64,000 nt of DNA from an uncultured Sphingobacteriales bacterium. Lineage in GTDB: Bacteria; Bacteroidota; Bacteroidia; Chitinophagales; Chitinophagaceae. The notes beneath the pieces are model-generated. The model did not search any database. It was not told where the DNA came from and worked only from the letters and a program-made list of their open reading frames with translations. The stretch covers positions 22,903-86,902 of the forward strand of contig CALKHN010000117.1 in the NCBI GenBank assembly GCA_937991535.1. Reading direction: 5' to 3'. The translations under genes and the position numbers were made by a program. Below are positions 44,525-53,106 of this stretch, in pieces. The first letter of the stretch is position 1, and every line of letters begins with the position of its first letter.

Positions 44525-44899
44525 ATGAACAAAAATGATTTACTACGAGACATTGAGGTTGATATAGAAAAATATGAAAATAAGGAGTTAAAGAAGAGAA
44601 TCATTAGGATAGCAGTATTTGGAACGGTCATGGCAGCCTTGCAAATGGTTTTTTTGAAATTTGGACATCCGTTCTATAGAACAGCGGCATTTTATCCAAC
44701 TGCTATAATGGTATTGCTAACCCAATTTTTCGCAATTCCATTTATCGCATACTTCCTGGCCCTATGCCTGAATTTGATACAGCAGAATGGAAGAATCGAT
44801 TCTCAAAAAATATTTAATTTTGGTACTTTGATTCTGATTCTATTTTACTTTATTGAGATTCCCTATTGGATATTCGTTATTTTTAAGTATGTTTTTTAG
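44525..44899 (+). CDS. small membrane protein in the mutagenesis operon
   Basis: A 124-residue protein with a charged N-terminus (DIEVDIEKYENKELKKRI) and three hydrophobic segments (VFGTVMAALQMVFLKF, TQFFAIPFIAYFLALCLNLI, TLILILFYFIEIPYWIFVIF). It sits between dinB and the SRAP gene with short gaps. No family recognised; function unknown. Confidence 0.65.
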   Translation: MNKNDLLRDIEVDIEKYENKELKKRIIRIAVFGTVMAALQMVFLKFGHPFYRTAAFYPTAIMVLLTQFFAIPFIAYFLALCLNLIQQNGRIDSQKIFNFGTLILILFYFIEIPYWIFVIFKYVF

Positions 44900-44918
44900 A
44901 TAATCTTGATATTGAAAT

Positions 44919-45713
44919 ATGTGTTACTATAATGGCATTAAGGTTACCAGGGATGAATACATCCGGCTGAAGGCATTAGAAAAGCGCTTTGCCTTTCTAA
45001 ATGATGAAATGGCTATACACAAAGGCTTCGATTACGGAGATTATCCAATCATCAGGCCCAAGGCTGGCACTCACGAAACTGAACGTGTTGATATGCAGTG
45101 GGGTTTTCTGCCACCATATGTAAATACCACTGAAAAAATAAAAAACTTCAGATACGGATACAAAGATCCCGCTGGGAAATGGAAGCCCGCCTATACCACA
45201 CTTAATGCCACCAGCGAACAGTTGTTGGAGAAAATGTACAAGGATGCTGCGCTGCACCGGCGTTGCCTTGTGCCCTCTGCCGGCTTTTACGAATGGCGGC
45301 ACGTTCAGGTAGTGGGTAAGAGTGGTAAACTTTTAAAAACACCTGAGAAATTTCCTTACCTTATTGAAATGATAAATCAGCCTGAATTTTATATGGCGGG
45401 CATCTGGCAACCGAACACCAATGTTGACACGGGAGAAACGACCAATACTTTTGCTTTGGTGACAACTGAGGCAAATACATTGATGAAGCAAATACACAAC
45501 AGCAAAGAGAGGCAACCTACGATTTTGCCAGGAGATTTAGCCGAAGCCTGGCTGTACAAAGACCTCAATGATCAGGAAATCCTGGATATTGCAAACTACC
45601 AGGTAGCATCTGCCGAAATGAAGGCAACACCACTGCACAAAGATTTTTTGAAGCGCGATAACCCGCACGAGGAAGTAATTTATCAGCAGGTGCCTGAACT
45701 GGTATATGCCTGA
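44919..45713 (+). CDS. yedK: SOS response-associated peptidase (SRAP, YedK/HMCES)
   Basis: A 264-residue SRAP protein. The sequence starts MCYYNG, leaving the catalytic Cys2 at the N-terminus after methionine removal. Further conserved parts are VDMQWGFLPP, TLNATSEQ, RRCLVPSAGFYEWRH (active-site glutamate in FYEW) and a HNSKERQPTILP segment with the catalytic histidine. SRAP proteins crosslink to abasic sites in single-stranded DNA and shield them. Its place behind two translesion-type polymerases supports a joint DNA-damage tolerance cassette. Confidence 0.93.
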   Translation: MCYYNGIKVTRDEYIRLKALEKRFAFLNDEMAIHKGFDYGDYPIIRPKAGTHETERVDMQWGFLPPYVNTTEKIKNFRYGYKDPAGKWKPAYTTLNATSEQLLEKMYKDAALHRRCLVPSAGFYEWRHVQVVGKSGKLLKTPEKFPYLIEMINQPEFYMAGIWQPNTNVDTGETTNTFALVTTEANTLMKQIHNSKERQPTILPGDLAEAWLYKDLNDQEILDIANYQVASAEMKATPLHKDFLKRDNPHEEVIYQQVPELVYA

Positions 45714-45740
45714 TCAAATTGTTCCTGTTGCACTAACAGC

Positions 45741-46157
45741 TTAGTGCTTCTCCAAATAAACAATGATTTCACCCGCGATGACATCGTATTCAATCTCTGC
45801 AAACCGGAAATCTTTTAGCGGTGTGCCAGCGCAAAATGCAGATACTTCAGCGGCAAAGGCCTCCTGGGACAGTGCTATAATCCGCTGCAAATCCAGGCGA
45901 TCATTTTCACCTTCGGGCAGGATAAAAACGGCGTGTATCGCTTTCACTTCCAGGATACGTACACTGGTGAACTGATCGTCAACGGTGCCGCTCCAATGTA
46001 AAAAAAGTTGGTAGCCTCCTGTCTCTTCACCCAGGGGCTTGATGAAAGGATCCACGTAAATAAAATCAGATGTCAGAAAAGGATCACCCTCCATACTTCT
46101 ATAGGCTTCATTAAGCGTCAGTTGCTGAACCTCCGGTTTGTCAAATACATACAACAT
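45741..46157 (-). CDS. hypothetical protein
   Basis: A 138-residue acidic protein (YVFDKPEVQQLTLNEAYRSM at the start) with no export signal or membrane segment and convergent to the SRAP gene. Not recognised. It lies in the element's DNA-processing region and could be one of the uncharacterised ICE accessory proteins. Confidence 0.6.
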   Translation of the reverse strand: MLYVFDKPEVQQLTLNEAYRSMEGDPFLTSDFIYVDPFIKPLGEETGGYQLFLHWSGTVDDQFTSVRILEVKAIHAVFILPEGENDRLDLQRIIALSQEAFAAEVSAFCAGTPLKDFRFAEIEYDVIAGEIIVYLEKH

Positions 46158-46221
46158 ACAGGGTTAAACTATATTTTGAAAGAATCGCCAACGCTTTAAA
46201 TTAGATTGACTATGGGTGCCC

Positions 46222-46479
46222 TCATTCCTTCTGCTGTGCCGCTATATACTCCTCAATAAGTTGGCCCACACCTTCGGCTTCGCTTTGTCTGCCTTCCGGC
46301 ATTGAAGTCCAAAAACGGCTCGCATTGAAATCCTTTGCCCTGACCACAAGGATAGGTTTGCGCTCACTACTGAAGCTTACGTGAAACGCCAGCCGGTCCT
46401 GCATATCAACAGGTCGCACATAAAGCACCGTATTGCCGTAGGTAATTTGAAATGGTCGGTCGGGGAACAAAGAATCCAT
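46222..46479 (-). CDS. small hypothetical protein
   Basis: About 85 residues from the ATG at 46479 (MDSLFPDRPFQITYGN); a longer frame begins at 46500. Conserved-looking pieces are LYVRPVDMQDRLAFHVSFSS and FWTSMPEGRQSEAEGVG. No family recognised. It lies upstream of, and in the same direction as, the 138-residue gene. Confidence 0.6.
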   Translation of the reverse strand: MDSLFPDRPFQITYGNTVLYVRPVDMQDRLAFHVSFSSERKPILVVRAKDFNASRFWTSMPEGRQSEAEGVGQLIEEYIAAQQKE

Positions 46480-46655
46480 GATCAGCGTATTTAACCACAA
46501 GTATTAAACCATAAGTATGTAACGGCTTCAATTTAATCAATGCATTGGAAGCAAACTTTTTTCTCACTGTTCACCAGGATGACAAAACTAAAAACAAAAT
46601 GCAGCAACTGTCAGGTGAGTTTGACAATCCACCAAAGGATAACCTTACCTTCCAA

Positions 46656-47027
46656 TCAAATCGTTCCTTTTACAATAGTACACCAGCCATTTTCCTTGCG
46701 GTGATACCCGTATTCAAAACAGAACAAATATTCTTTCTGGTCGCCCTGGTTTTTTCGGTTGTGCGTATGGTAGCGGAACACAAAGCCGTTGTCCAGCATC
46801 GCTTGCTCCTTGACGTTAGTTACTTCTTTTCCTTCCAGCAGCATCTGTAGTGTTCGGCGATTATTTTTAAGGATAGAAATAACTTTACCGGTTTGCCCCG
46901 TTTCCGCTTTCCGCTTGCTGTTGTGATAAGCGTTCTTACATTTGTCCGAGCAAAATTTCTTGTTATCGTTTCCCTCAACAGGATTGGGACATACAAGACA
47001 CTTACGCTTTTTAACTTTACGCTTCAC
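46656..47027 (-). CDS. zinc-ribbon protein
   Basis: A 123-residue basic protein. The N-terminus has a treble-clef or ribbon-like cysteine set, CLVCPNPVEGNDNKKFCSDK followed by CKNAYHNSKRK, which should bind one zinc and perhaps nucleic acid. The rest (LQMLLEGKEVTNVKEQAMLD ... YHRKENGWCTIVKGTI) is typical of small Bacteroidota element proteins. It is divergent from ssb with a shared upstream region containing direct repeats. Confidence 0.7.
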   Translation of the reverse strand: MKRKVKKRKCLVCPNPVEGNDNKKFCSDKCKNAYHNSKRKAETGQTGKVISILKNNRRTLQMLLEGKEVTNVKEQAMLDNGFVFRYHTHNRKNQGDQKEYLFCFEYGYHRKENGWCTIVKGTI

Positions 47028-47056
47028 CCCTTAAATGTACATTTTATTCTTATCGC

Positions 47057-47135
47057 TTCAAAACGTTTCAAAACGCTTTTTTACATAAAGAAACGTTGGA
47101 AACCTTGCCTGGGGTCGCTAGCGCCTCTACTTTCG
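47057..47135 (+). promoter_or_regulatory. ssb promoter with two direct repeats
   Basis: TTCAAAACG occurs at 47057-47065 and 47067-47075, starts 10 bases apart, one helical turn, as for a regulator binding tandem sites. Downstream, TTG at 47105 and TACTTTCG at 47128-47135 fit the Bacteroidota -33/-7 pattern with a 20-base gap. The region lies between the divergent zinc-ribbon gene and ssb. Confidence 0.4.
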
Positions 47136-47165
47136 TATTAAAAATTAATTCACCAAAAATAGGTT

Positions 47166-47492
47166 ATGAAAGCAAACAGAGTACTGTTGATCGGTTATGT
47201 TGGAAAGGATCCGGCATCTATTCTTACAAAGAAGGGCGCAAAGAAGGTGAGTATCCGCCTGGCAACCCATTACAAAAAAAAGACAGCCGGTGGCAACCAC
47301 GGGTATCAAACGGTTTGGCATGACGTGGTGGCTTGGGATCAGCGGGCTGAACAGGCCGAGCGAAATTTCGTTAAAGGCAGCAGAATTTTGGTAGAAGGTT
47401 TCGTTGACTACCGGACTTATCCGGATGCCTCGGGCCACATTCGCTACATCACTGAGATCAGGGCGGATAATCTTTTAAATCTGGACAGGTGA
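47166..47492 (+). CDS. ssb: single-stranded DNA-binding protein (short)
   Basis: A 108-residue OB-fold protein: VLLIGYVGKDPASILTKKG at the start, VSIRLATHYKKK, WHDVVAWDQRAEQAERNFVK and GSRILVEGFVDYRTYPD. It lacks the acidic SSB tail, unlike the second SSB at 48.5 kb. It should coat single strands during element transfer or repair. Confidence 0.9.
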   Translation: MKANRVLLIGYVGKDPASILTKKGAKKVSIRLATHYKKKTAGGNHGYQTVWHDVVAWDQRAEQAERNFVKGSRILVEGFVDYRTYPDASGHIRYITEIRADNLLNLDR

Positions 47493-47520
47493 GTATGCCT
47501 TTTCAATAAAACACATTGCC

Positions 47521-47955
47521 ATGAGACAAACATTTGGTAACAAAACATTCAAATACGGCAAATCATTTAAGATCATCAACTGGGGTTGCCAGTTCGATTC
47601 ACTGCTGGAACTAAAATATGCCATCTCTATCCAGGACGAATATGAATTCCTGCGTTCTCGGGTGACGATTTACTATCATCACGGCAACTTCCGCCCTACG
47701 GATTATATCCGGGAAGGCGTCAGGCACTACACACCCGATTTTTTGATCCGGCACAAAAAGACAGCGGAGTCCTTTCTTGTCGAAATAAAGCCACGTGCAG
47801 CTCAAAACGATGCGCAACTTATCATTAGAAAAGAGGTCGCCGAAAACTACATACGGTGGAAGCATTACGATTGGAAATTCAAAGTTGTCTTCGATGACCA
47901 GATTGTTTTAACCGGGGAGGAGTTTGCAGTATTCCGCGATTGCTGCAAATTATAA
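47521..47955 (+). CDS. TnsA-like endonuclease-fold protein
   Basis: A 144-residue protein with the TnsA/PD-(D/E)XK order: FDSLLELKYAI (glutamate), GVRHYTPDFLIRH (catalytic D) and FLVEIKPRA (E-x-K). TnsA cuts the 5' ends of Tn7-type transposons, but no TnsB, TnsC or target selector is present here, so this stand-alone form may be a nicking or restriction-like enzyme of the mobile element. It lies 28 bases after ssb in the same direction. Confidence 0.7.
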   Translation: MRQTFGNKTFKYGKSFKIINWGCQFDSLLELKYAISIQDEYEFLRSRVTIYYHHGNFRPTDYIREGVRHYTPDFLIRHKKTAESFLVEIKPRAAQNDAQLIIRKEVAENYIRWKHYDWKFKVVFDDQIVLTGEEFAVFRDCCKL

Positions 47956-48522
47956 TCAAAGTCGGCATTTAAACTTTGGCTGGCGCAGCAGGATAAAAGA
48001 TACAACCATTGCGCGCCAACTTTTTTTGCCAAAGTCCCGCGCGAAGTTGACATCCGCTTCGTCATGTTCGGTGAACGTCAGAAAAAATCAGCTTACCCTC
48101 AGCCGCTGATAAGTGGATGATTTGACCGGCCGCTGCCTGTTTCCCTGCATCCGTTGCGTCGCACACTTCGGCGACCTGGAAGAACTTCGGCTTTCCCTGA
48201 AATGAAGTATTGATGCCTTCTGGTATTGCCACAGACACTCATTAACCCTGCCGCAAAGATATTGAACTGCTCCGTGCAGAACAAGGTCTGCACCCCGATT
48301 GCATCGGGGCTTGCCTCCGGTTTTCAAAAAAAATCTCCACTGAGATTTCAGGTATGCCACGGCGTTAGTGCAGTAGTATTTTTTTGAAAAACCTTGTTCT
48401 TCCTCCACAGTTCCAATGGTTGGTCGCTAAGGGTTCGGTGAGCGGGGCGAAGCCCGGCGGGGATAGCCCCCGGTGCCGTTTCCGGTCATTGACCATTTTT
48501 ATCACCATTTAAAACAAAGTTT
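47956..48522. other. long non-coding stretch with strong secondary structure
   Basis: No convincing gene. CCCCGATTGCATCGGGG (48294-48310) is a perfect hairpin. AGAACAAGGT near 48278 pairs with ACCTTGTTCT near 48390, and TTTTCAAAAAAAAT near 48320 pairs with ATTTTTTTGAAAA near 48378. Further GC-rich hairpins lie at about 48440-48480, just before the second ssb. It may be a structured leader RNA, a replication or transfer origin, or an inactive relic. Confidence 0.45.
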
Positions 48523-48897
48523 ATGGAACTCACAGGCAGATTAACAGCAGATGCAAAACTCAGCACGCTAAAAGACGAAAGGCAGGTAATTAATTTTTCA
48601 ATTGCCATCAATGAGCGCTACAAATCCAAAAGCGGAGAACCAAAAGAGGTTGTCACATTTATCAATTGCGCCTATTGGATAAATCCGGGCATTGCTCCTT
48701 ATTTAACCAAAGGGACATTGGTAGAACTTTTTGGCCGCATTGGGGTAAACGCATGGACAAACGCAGAAGGCGAGGCCAAAGCAGCGCTGACTTTCCATGT
48801 TAGCAATATCAAATTGCATGGCAAAGCAAAGCAGCAAGCCACCGCAGCCGAAAAGACGACTGAAATCAAACCGGAAAAGGAAGATCTTCCTTTTTAA
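48523..48897 (+). CDS. ssb: second single-stranded DNA-binding protein
   Basis: A 124-residue OB-fold protein: MELTGRLTADAKLSTLKDER, VINFSIAINERYKSKSGEPK and FINCAYWINPGIAPYLTKGT. It ends EKEDLPF, an acidic tip with the terminal hydrophobic pair that recruits repair and replication proteins. It is of the type common on Bacteroidota conjugative elements and lies next to the DUF932 gene. Confidence 0.9.
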   Translation: MELTGRLTADAKLSTLKDERQVINFSIAINERYKSKSGEPKEVVTFINCAYWINPGIAPYLTKGTLVELFGRIGVNAWTNAEGEAKAALTFHVSNIKLHGKAKQQATAAEKTTEIKPEKEDLPF

Positions 48898-48942
48898 GAG
48901 GCTAAGTAAAACAATTGTATTGAATCATTAAAATGTACAGCT

Positions 48943-49989
48943 ATGGCACACAATCTGAATTTCAACGAACAAACCGGACAATATAGCTTTTTCAGTGTAA
49001 AGGAAAAGGCCTGGCATGGATTGGGCAAAATCGTGCAGGATTACCCCACCAGCGCCGAAGCATTGAAGTTTGCAGGACTGGATTACGAAGTAACTAAGGA
49101 CGATATATATACTACAACTTATAATGCAGAAGGGCAGGCAATGGACTTTAACCAGAGAGTCAAAACGCATTTTGCGACAATGCGCCCGGATACCGGTGAT
49201 GTATTGGGTATAGTGGGCAAAGATTATGAGATTGTACAGAACAGGGATGCTTTCAGTTTCTTTGATGCAATCGTAGGTGGCCAAGGCATTCAGTATGAAA
49301 CCGCCGGAGCGCTGGGTAAAGGCGAAAGAATTTTTATTACTGCCAAACTTCCTTCTTATATCAAAGTAGGCAGGGAAGATTTGATTGAACAGTATTTGTT
49401 TTTGACCACTTCACACGATGGCTTTGGCAGCATTACGGCAGCCTTTACCCCCGTGCGGATTGTTTGCAACAACACCTTAAACGCAGCCTTACGCAATCAC
49501 AGCAATGCAATAAAAATCAGGCACACGGCCAACGCTAAAGGCAGACTGGAACAGGCCCATGAGGTAATGGGCATATCATCCAAACTGTCTGAACAACTCC
49601 AGGAACTGTTTAACAACTGGACAAAAGTAAAAATAACCGACCCCGAATTGCACAGGCTTATACAATTGGCAATGGTACCCAACAAAGAAGTATTGCAAAA
49701 CATTCAAAACGAAAAGTGGGATGCCCTTTCCACCTGCTTCAATAACATGTGTGAATCAGCCTACGATTATGCATTGAGCAGTCCCTCACAGCAAACAGAA
49801 ACTACCAGAGGCACTTTGTTTGGCGCTTACAATGCCGTGACCGGCTATTACCAAAACGTGAGGAACTTCAAAGACGATGAGGCCAAACTGAAATCTTTGT
49901 TGTACGGTGGTACAGCACAATTGCGTACGCAAAAGGCATTCAACCTTTGTTGTGAAATTGCAACCAAAGGAATTAACCTTTTAAATTAA
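48943..49989 (+). CDS. DUF932 phage/plasmid-like protein
   Basis: A 348-residue member of DUF932 (TIGR03299-like). Diagnostic parts are KAWHGLGKIVQDYPTSAEAL near 25, YEIVQNRDAFSFFDAIVG, RIFITAKLPSYIKVG and FTPVRIVCNNTLNAALRN. The family is regular on conjugative plasmids, ICEs and phages, usually beside ssb and radC as here, and its exact role is not established. A terminator follows the stop. Confidence 0.88.
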   Translation: MAHNLNFNEQTGQYSFFSVKEKAWHGLGKIVQDYPTSAEALKFAGLDYEVTKDDIYTTTYNAEGQAMDFNQRVKTHFATMRPDTGDVLGIVGKDYEIVQNRDAFSFFDAIVGGQGIQYETAGALGKGERIFITAKLPSYIKVGREDLIEQYLFLTTSHDGFGSITAAFTPVRIVCNNTLNAALRNHSNAIKIRHTANAKGRLEQAHEVMGISSKLSEQLQELFNNWTKVKITDPELHRLIQLAMVPNKEVLQNIQNEKWDALSTCFNNMCESAYDYALSSPSQQTETTRGTLFGAYNAVTGYYQNVRNFKDDEAKLKSLLYGGTAQLRTQKAFNLCCEIATKGINLLN

Positions 49990-49994
49990 AAATT

Positions 49995-50020
49995 CAGGGG
50001 CAGCACTGCCCCTGTTTTTT
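49995..50020 (+). terminator. intrinsic terminator after the DUF932 gene
   Basis: A perfect 9-bp stem (CAGGGGCAG / CTGCCCCTG) with a 2-base gap, running into TTTTTT, 6 bases after the stop codon. Confidence 0.85.
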
Positions 50021-50127
50021 CCATCGCCAAGCCAGCGACATTTCAGAAACCGCAGAACTGACTGTATTAAGAACTGGTATTAAGACAAATCCATCTAAGG
50101 AATCAAACCGGGTGCGCAGCCGGACAA

Positions 50128-51978
50128 GTGGCGCAAATGATTATGACTACCACATCAAAAAATAGAAGAAAAATTCCGGCAGTAGCTTTAAGCGAAGAAA
50201 ATCAAAAAGCTACCCAGCAAATTACCAATGCTTTAGACGGTGCCGAATTTAAACTGGTAAAAGTTGAAAGTATAGCATTTAGCCCCCTCAATTACCGCAA
50301 ATACATTTCCGAAGAAGCATTGCAGCAGTTTGCCCAGGAACTAAAACAGCATGGTATAATATCGCCGCTGACACTTCGCCCCCTTTCCGCCAACCGGTAT
50401 GAACTGGTAGCGGGGGAGCGAAGATTGAGGGCCGCAAAACTGGCAGGCATCGCGGCAGTGCCTGCATCAGTTGCCAACCTTAGTGACGAACAGGTAACCG
50501 AAATTCAACTGGCTGAAAACCTGCAAAGGGAAAATCCCCATCCATTGGAGGAAGCAGGTGCCGTGAAAATGATGCAGGACAGCGGGAAAAGTATTCAGGA
50601 AATTGCTTTGCGGTTAGGCAAGTCGAAAGCTTTTGTATATAGCCGCATTCGTTTATTGGCCCTTATTGAACCCTTTCAGGAAATGTTCCTGGGTGATGCG
50701 ATCACCATACAGGAAGCTTTTGCCATTGCTACACTGTCAGCGGATTCCCAACAGGATTTTTTCGCATCAGTTTGCAATAAATGGAAAAACGAAAAGCATT
50801 TCCGGTTTCATAACCTTGACTACGCGCTTGACCGGTTCCGCTATGACCTCAAAGAAGCGCCATTCAATACAAGGGATAAAAAACTGCTGCCGGATGCCGG
50901 CGCCTGCACAGGCTGCCAGTTCAATACCGCTTCATTAAAATCACTTTTTCCGGAATATGCAAAGCAGGCCATTTGCACCAATAAAGACTGTTACCACAAA
51001 AAATGTGCTGCGCATATGCTACTTCAATTGAGCGCTGCGATACAGGAACACCAGCCCAACGCCCTGCTCTTTAATGGTGAGCCTTCCGAATACACGCTGG
51101 AATTGGTACAGTCTATACCCGAGGCGGCAGCATTGCCCTGTTATAGTTGCTATGATATCTCAATATATGGTCCTCCTGAACCACCGGAAAGAGAAGATTA
51201 CGAAAACGGCTATGACGATGACATGCCCGACTTTGATGAAGAAGGGTACAAAGCGGCATTGGAGGAATACCAGACAGAAACAGTGGAGCATAACATGCTG
51301 TTACAAAGTGGTAAGGTATTAAAGGGTGTGGTTGTAGCTGAAGGGCAGATTAAGTGTGTGTTTTTCTCTAAGGAGTTACCCGCTACCCGAAACCGGCAAC
51401 AGCCCCAAACGGCAAAGCAGGTGCAGGAAGCCATCAAAGCCGGGAGCGCTACCCCTGAATTGCTGCAAGCTGAAATGGAAAGGATACAGGCCAAGGAAAT
51501 CAGGGCAAAAGAAATTGACCGGGAAAAAGTGCAATTGGTGATGCATCAGCAGTTCACCGAAGTTTTGGAAAATGGCTTTGCCGATTTGCAGTTAACCCCG
51601 GCAGACCATGCCGCAGCAAGATTGCTGGTATATCAGTCTTTGGATTACAAATCTTTAAACAAGGTAAAAGAAATGCTCTTACCCAACACCGATGATTTTG
51701 ACCGTGACAACAACGACCAGTTTTACGAATGGATTTCAGGTTTAACGGATAGCCAGTTCAGCTATCTGATCCGTATGGCTGTCACCGGGAAACCGGAAAG
51801 CAAGTCTCCGAACCATATAACAGCCGCATTTTTATATAAAGTAGCAAGAGGGGCAGCTTTAAATATTGAAGCGATTGAACAACAGCAGGCACAGAAAGCC
51901 GCAACACGCCAAACCAGGGTAGCAGAAAGGATAAAAGAGCTCGAAAAACGGATAGGGAAACTCAAAGCGAAAGAATAA
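50128..51978 (+). CDS. ParB/RepB-like protein
   Basis: A 616-residue protein; GTG at 50128 or ATG at 50137/50143 could start it. The ParB N-terminal domain spans about 45-140 (FSPLNYRKYISEEALQQFAQ, ELVAGERRLRAAKLAG, IQLAENLQRENPHPLEEAG), where the GERRxRA motif binds nucleotide. A KorB-type HTH follows (SIQEIALRLGKSKAFVYSRI). A cysteine cluster (CTGCQF ... CTNKDCYHKKC, residues 258-290) may bind zinc. The long C-terminal half is element-specific and ends in a charged coil. No ParA is beside it, so it may regulate or aid element maintenance rather than classical partition. Confidence 0.88.
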   Translation: MAQMIMTTTSKNRRKIPAVALSEENQKATQQITNALDGAEFKLVKVESIAFSPLNYRKYISEEALQQFAQELKQHGIISPLTLRPLSANRYELVAGERRLRAAKLAGIAAVPASVANLSDEQVTEIQLAENLQRENPHPLEEAGAVKMMQDSGKSIQEIALRLGKSKAFVYSRIRLLALIEPFQEMFLGDAITIQEAFAIATLSADSQQDFFASVCNKWKNEKHFRFHNLDYALDRFRYDLKEAPFNTRDKKLLPDAGACTGCQFNTASLKSLFPEYAKQAICTNKDCYHKKCAAHMLLQLSAAIQEHQPNALLFNGEPSEYTLELVQSIPEAAALPCYSCYDISIYGPPEPPEREDYENGYDDDMPDFDEEGYKAALEEYQTETVEHNMLLQSGKVLKGVVVAEGQIKCVFFSKELPATRNRQQPQTAKQVQEAIKAGSATPELLQAEMERIQAKEIRAKEIDREKVQLVMHQQFTEVLENGFADLQLTPADHAAARLLVYQSLDYKSLNKVKEMLLPNTDDFDRDNNDQFYEWISGLTDSQFSYLIRMAVTGKPESKSPNHITAAFLYKVARGAALNIEAIEQQQAQKAATRQTRVAERIKELEKRIGKLKAKE

Positions 51979-51985
51979 CAATTTC

Positions 51986-52015
51986 AGGGTTGCGCCACCC
52001 CGGCGCAACCCTTTT
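51986..52015 (+). terminator. intrinsic terminator after the ParB-like gene
   Basis: Perfect 11-bp stem (AGGGTTGCGCC / GGCGCAACCCT) with a 5-base loop followed by TTTT, 8 bases past the stop. Confidence 0.85.
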
Positions 52016-52039
52016 AACAAACCGGTAAAAGCGCTATAA

Positions 52040-52249
52040 ATGATATGGCATGATTACTTACGAGGCTTTGCAGACGGTCAGCAGGACAGGAACGGCATGC
52101 AGTCACCGGGTTTCAATCCGGTGCTCATACTGTTCAGGCTAATCCGTGTTATCCTTTTTTTCGTATTGACGGTTTGTTATGCTGTTTTGAAAGCATTAAC
52201 GCTAATTGTCGGAATAATGATATGGATGGTGGTGCCAAAACGAAGGTAG
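52040..52249 (+). CDS. small membrane protein
   Basis: A 69-residue protein with a short soluble start (WHDYLRGFADGQQDRNG) and a long hydrophobic region (ILFFVLTVCYAVLKALTLIV, then GIMIWMVVP) ending KRR. It would span the membrane once or twice. It lies between two terminators. Function unknown. Confidence 0.55.
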   Translation: MIWHDYLRGFADGQQDRNGMQSPGFNPVLILFRLIRVILFFVLTVCYAVLKALTLIVGIMIWMVVPKRR

Positions 52250-52260
52250 CAACTCCAAAA

Positions 52261-52288
52261 AACGAGCCGCCCTTCGGGACGGCTCGTT
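52261..52288. terminator. hairpin terminator after the small membrane protein gene
   Basis: AACGAGCCG pairs with CGGCTCGTT around an inner CCC-TTC-GGG. An A-run precedes it, so it would work best as a terminator for minus-strand transcripts, and as a stability hairpin for plus-strand ones. Confidence 0.6.
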
Positions 52289-52564
52289 GTAGTAATGGAT
52301 TGAGATATGGCTCAGGATGAACAGCGTTTAATGACTGACAATACCCGAGAAGTTTTTTTTAATGAATTTTTTAAAGCAGTCATCGAATTTGCATTAATCA
52401 CTACACGAAGTTCGACTTTCGCCTGTGATATGCTTACAAGGAGTTCGGATGAACGCAAATCCTGCGCTCCAGGCTATCCTTAATTCCGCGTCCTCCTTGC
52501 GCATGATCCGGCGAAAGCCGGAGACAGTTCCATAATTAATTTTTAATCATTAAAACTTAGCATT
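52289..52564. other. non-coding stretch before radC, with hairpin
   Basis: No gene seen. TCCGGC-GAAA-GCCGGA at 52507-52522 is a 6-bp stem with a GNRA-type tetraloop, 40 or so bases before the radC start; it may belong to a structured leader. Confidence 0.4.
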
Positions 52565-53035
52565 ATGGAAAAGGAAATGAACAATCAGGATTGGACACGG
52601 GTGGCCGAAATTGAGATAAGCTATCACCCAAAAGTTAAACCCTCTCAAAGGCCGGTTATCAGAACTTCCGGTGAAATTTACAGGATTCTGTATCAGCTAT
52701 GGAATAAAAACCTGTTAGAGTTGCAGGAAGAATTTAAAGTATTGCTGTTGAACCGGCGCAATAAGATATTGGGTGTGTTTAACGCATCTGCAGGAGGCAT
52801 CGCCGGTACTGTGGCAGACCCCAAACTGATATTAGCTGCAGCATTGAGAGCAGGCGCTTCCCTTTTGGTACTTGCGCATAATCATCCAAGTGGGGAAGCC
52901 AGGCCAAGCAGAGCTGACGAAATTCTTACCGAAAAAATAAAAACCGCTGCATCCTTCCTTGATATGACAGTATTGGATCATGTCATTGTTACGACAGAGG
53001 GTTATTTCAGTTTTGCGGATGCGGGGCTACTCTAA
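52565..53035 (+). CDS. RadC-like JAB-domain protein
   Basis: A 156-residue JAMM/MPN-fold protein with the metal-binding LVLAHNHPSGEARPSRADE motif near 110 and a C-terminal LDHVIVTTEGYFSFADAGLL. It lacks the HhH domain of full-length chromosomal RadC, as usual for copies on ICEs and plasmids. Despite the name, a role in recombination is not established. Confidence 0.9.
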   Translation: MEKEMNNQDWTRVAEIEISYHPKVKPSQRPVIRTSGEIYRILYQLWNKNLLELQEEFKVLLLNRRNKILGVFNASAGGIAGTVADPKLILAAALRAGASLLVLAHNHPSGEARPSRADEILTEKIKTAASFLDMTVLDHVIVTTEGYFSFADAGLL

Positions 53036-53106
53036 GGCAACCTGCTACTTCCAGGTAATCCCTTTCCCGTATTTCTAAAATCAGTGAGCGCGTACAAGTG
53101 CACTCT

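Noticed and set aside
48088..48408. 106-codon minus-strand frame in the 48-kb gap
   Set aside because: Composition is unlike protein and the region is dominated by hairpins, so a structured non-coding region is the better reading.
47956..48522. CRISPR-like or oriT call for the hairpin region
   Set aside because: There is no repeat-spacer periodicity, and the better oriT candidate lies directly before the mob genes.
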